Origin: Russula earlei
Lineage: Eukaryota; Basidiomycota; Agaricomycetes; Russulales; Russulaceae
DNA: 64,000 bases
Assembly (NCBI GenBank): GCA_025769875.1
Contig: JAGFNK010000009.1
Coordinates: 62,001-126,000 of the forward strand
Reading direction: 5' to 3'
Of the stretch, positions 62,594-64,000 are shown in pieces. The position numbers and the translations under genes were made by a program. Under the pieces are notes generated by a model. The model saw only the letters and a program-made list of their open reading frames with translations, was not told the DNA's origin and searched no databases. How positions within the stretch are numbered: the stretch's first letter is position 1; every line of letters starts with the position of its first letter.

Positions 62594-64000
62594 ATGTCAC
62601 GGTCATCCTACGCGCCAAATCTCTACACCGCCCACACGCCCTCGACGGTCGACGACTCGGAGATACTCCAGGTGGAGACGCTTAGCTCAGACACGTTTGC
62701 CTTCCCATCCACGCTCGCACAGCGGATATCCCAGTGGTGGAAGAAAGATGATGCGTTGACCGGGAGGGTCACTTGCTCCGTACCGTTCAGTAAGCATGCC
62801 AAGCCGGGTTGGCTCAACAAGACGTCTGATCTCGTGGGGGCTTTCCTCCATTTTTTACACAGCTTCCACGGATGGGCGCGCCTTCCTCGCAGTTGCGTGC
62901 GCAGAGGGAGTCTGGATCGGGTTCCGCCATGATCCCCGAAGTGAGCGTTTTCACGCACCTGTCTCGGTCCTGTCTCGGTCCTGCTGCTGTTGCTCACGCG
63001 CATCGTAGCCTTGCGCCGGGTGTTGCATCTCAAGATGGTGACGCAATGTGCGGCGCTAGAAGAGTTTGGAATCCTCCTCGTCCTCGCAAACAAGGTGAGA
63101 AGCGTCTCTTATTCTGCGATGCTTGTCCCGAGTGAATTGATCCCTATTCAAAGTCGCTCTTTGCGTACGATCTCGAGGCGCTCGTGCCCTCTTCCCCACA
63201 AAGTGCGAAAAGGTCTCACCCGCCCCAGAAGCTCAGTCAGTCGAATGAAGTCCAATTCTTCAGAATCGGGCGTCTCGAGGGCCAACCGATTGTGGTTTAC
63301 GCGAAGAAGAAAGGAGTACTGCCCTATTGCCTTGGCCCTCGAGTCGATCTCACGTGGGGTTTTAGTCCAACAGCGTCTTCCGCGTTCTCGAGCCTACTGT
63401 TGACAAGATCCGAGAAGGGGGGATGACCCCAGCTGCTCTCAGTTCGAGACTCGGTCAGCTGCAGTCCCGTTCAAAATGGTTTCGTGTTATCCGGGTACGC
63501 ATCAATCTAACAGCACCGCCAAGTGGGACTCTCGTGTTCAAATGCTATCTGACAGGACTTTTTATTACCTTCAGAGGCCTACGACGTCATCTTCTTGGGG
63601 ACAAGGATTGCCATTCCTTGTAAGAATGGGTTTGAGATCGTGGAACTTTCCAAGTCAGTTGTCATCGCTTGTTGCATCGGAGGCTAACTTTGCGGCGTAT
63701 AGTTTTCGTTGTCTCACTGTTCCGCGGTGCGACGATCCTCGCCAGAAGAAGCTCGCCAAACGATGCAGGTCGTGTCACCCAATGGGCATGTTCCACTCAA
63801 GAAAGGACGAGTTCCTTCTTTGTTACGACAGTAAGAACGGGCCCGGATGCGTTATCTACCTGGATGTTCACCCCGTTTCGCAGAATTCGGTTTGTACGTG
63901 GATGCGCGTGGCGAGCCCGTCCCCACCAGGGACATAATTGAGTGGGGTTGCACCGCAGAGCACGTCGCGTGGTACCCGCCATACGTCCTCATCTTCAGCT
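62594..64000 (+). CDS. CNH-domain protein, Rho-GEF (ROM1/ROM2)-like but without a DH domain; 3' end beyond window
   Basis: Starts MSRSSYAPNLYTAHTPSTVDD at 62594. After DDSEILQVETLSSDTFAFPS, TGRVTCSVPFS and, across introns, DGRAFLAVACAEGVWIGFRHDP comes the citron-homology domain: TLRRVLHLKMVTQCAALEEFGILLVLANK, SLFAYDLEALVPSSPQSA, EVQFFRIGRLEGQPIVVYAKKKG, SNSVFRVLEPTVDKIRE, KWFRVIRDFLLPSEAYDVIFLGTRIAIPCKNGFEIVELSK, DDPRQKKLAKRCRSCHPMGMFHSRKDEFLLCYD and AEHVAWYPPYVLIFS at the window edge. Introns close in phase, so this part is intact. In fungi this domain normally follows DH and PH domains in Rho1 exchange factors. No DH-coding sequence lies between ARC1 and this start, so it is either a stand-alone CNH protein or a 5'-truncated copy. 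Confidence 0.75.

Overview
The window looks like nuclear DNA of a filamentous basidiomycete, most likely an Agaricomycete. Genes are dense, sit on both strands and are broken by many introns of about 45-70 bp with GT..AG ends and CTRAY-type branch points. F-box, BTB/POZ, RGS-membrane, CNH and SEN1/ECM16 proteins are of the type common in mushrooms. No rRNA, tRNA, CRISPR, prophage or bacterial operon structure was seen. Species cannot be read from the sequence.

Layout. 0-5.1 kb: a mitochondrial K+/H+ exchange-related protein and a multi-pass membrane protein, both on +. 5.6-7.9 kb: an RGS-domain membrane protein (-). 9.2-15.6 kb: an F-box protein (+), a small membrane protein (-) and a Tcp11/SOK1-type protein (-). 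15.7-17.35 kb: an unresolved + strand gene whose last two exons are clear. 17.4-25.9 kb: V-ATPase subunit B, tubulin cofactor D (both -) and BUD22 (+). 25.9-29.3 kb is a gene-poor, AT-richer gap holding a 41-bp perfect palindrome flanked by 8-bp direct repeats. 29.35-40.2 kb: a NUDCD1-like protein (+), a PP2C phosphatase (-), a putative Scm3-like protein (-) and the DEAH helicase ECM16/DHX37 (+). 40.3-51 kb: SEN1 (-), translin (+), mS41/FYV4 (-), an unidentified protein (+) and MON1 (-). 51-64 kb: two BTB genes tail to tail, guanine deaminase (-), Hsp20 (+), a Dpb3/CHRAC-like histone-fold protein (+), a 2OG-Fe(II) oxygenase (-), an ARC1/EMAPII-type tRNA-binding protein (+) and a CNH-domain protein (+) that runs off the right edge.

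Most genes are housekeeping: ribosome biogenesis (BUD22, ECM16), transcription termination (SEN1), translation (ARC1-like, mS41), endolysosomal function (VMA2, MON1), tubulin folding, purine salvage and heat shock. They are independent genes placed next to each other, not a pathway cluster. Several divergent pairs share short intergenic regions (TBCD/BUD22, Scm3-like/ECM16, SEN1/TSN, MON1/BTB, GUD1/HSP20).

The main caution concerns sequence quality. At least three, and perhaps seven, single-base frameshifts interrupt otherwise well-conserved reading frames, including one in V-ATPase subunit B. This pattern points to indel errors in the assembly more than to a set of pseudogenes. No strongly convincing undescribed system was found. 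The best leads are the micro-MITE-like palindrome, the stand-alone CNH protein with its own TATA box, the PP2C start codon that abuts an intron, two GC-AG introns, and the unresolved gene near 16-17 kb.
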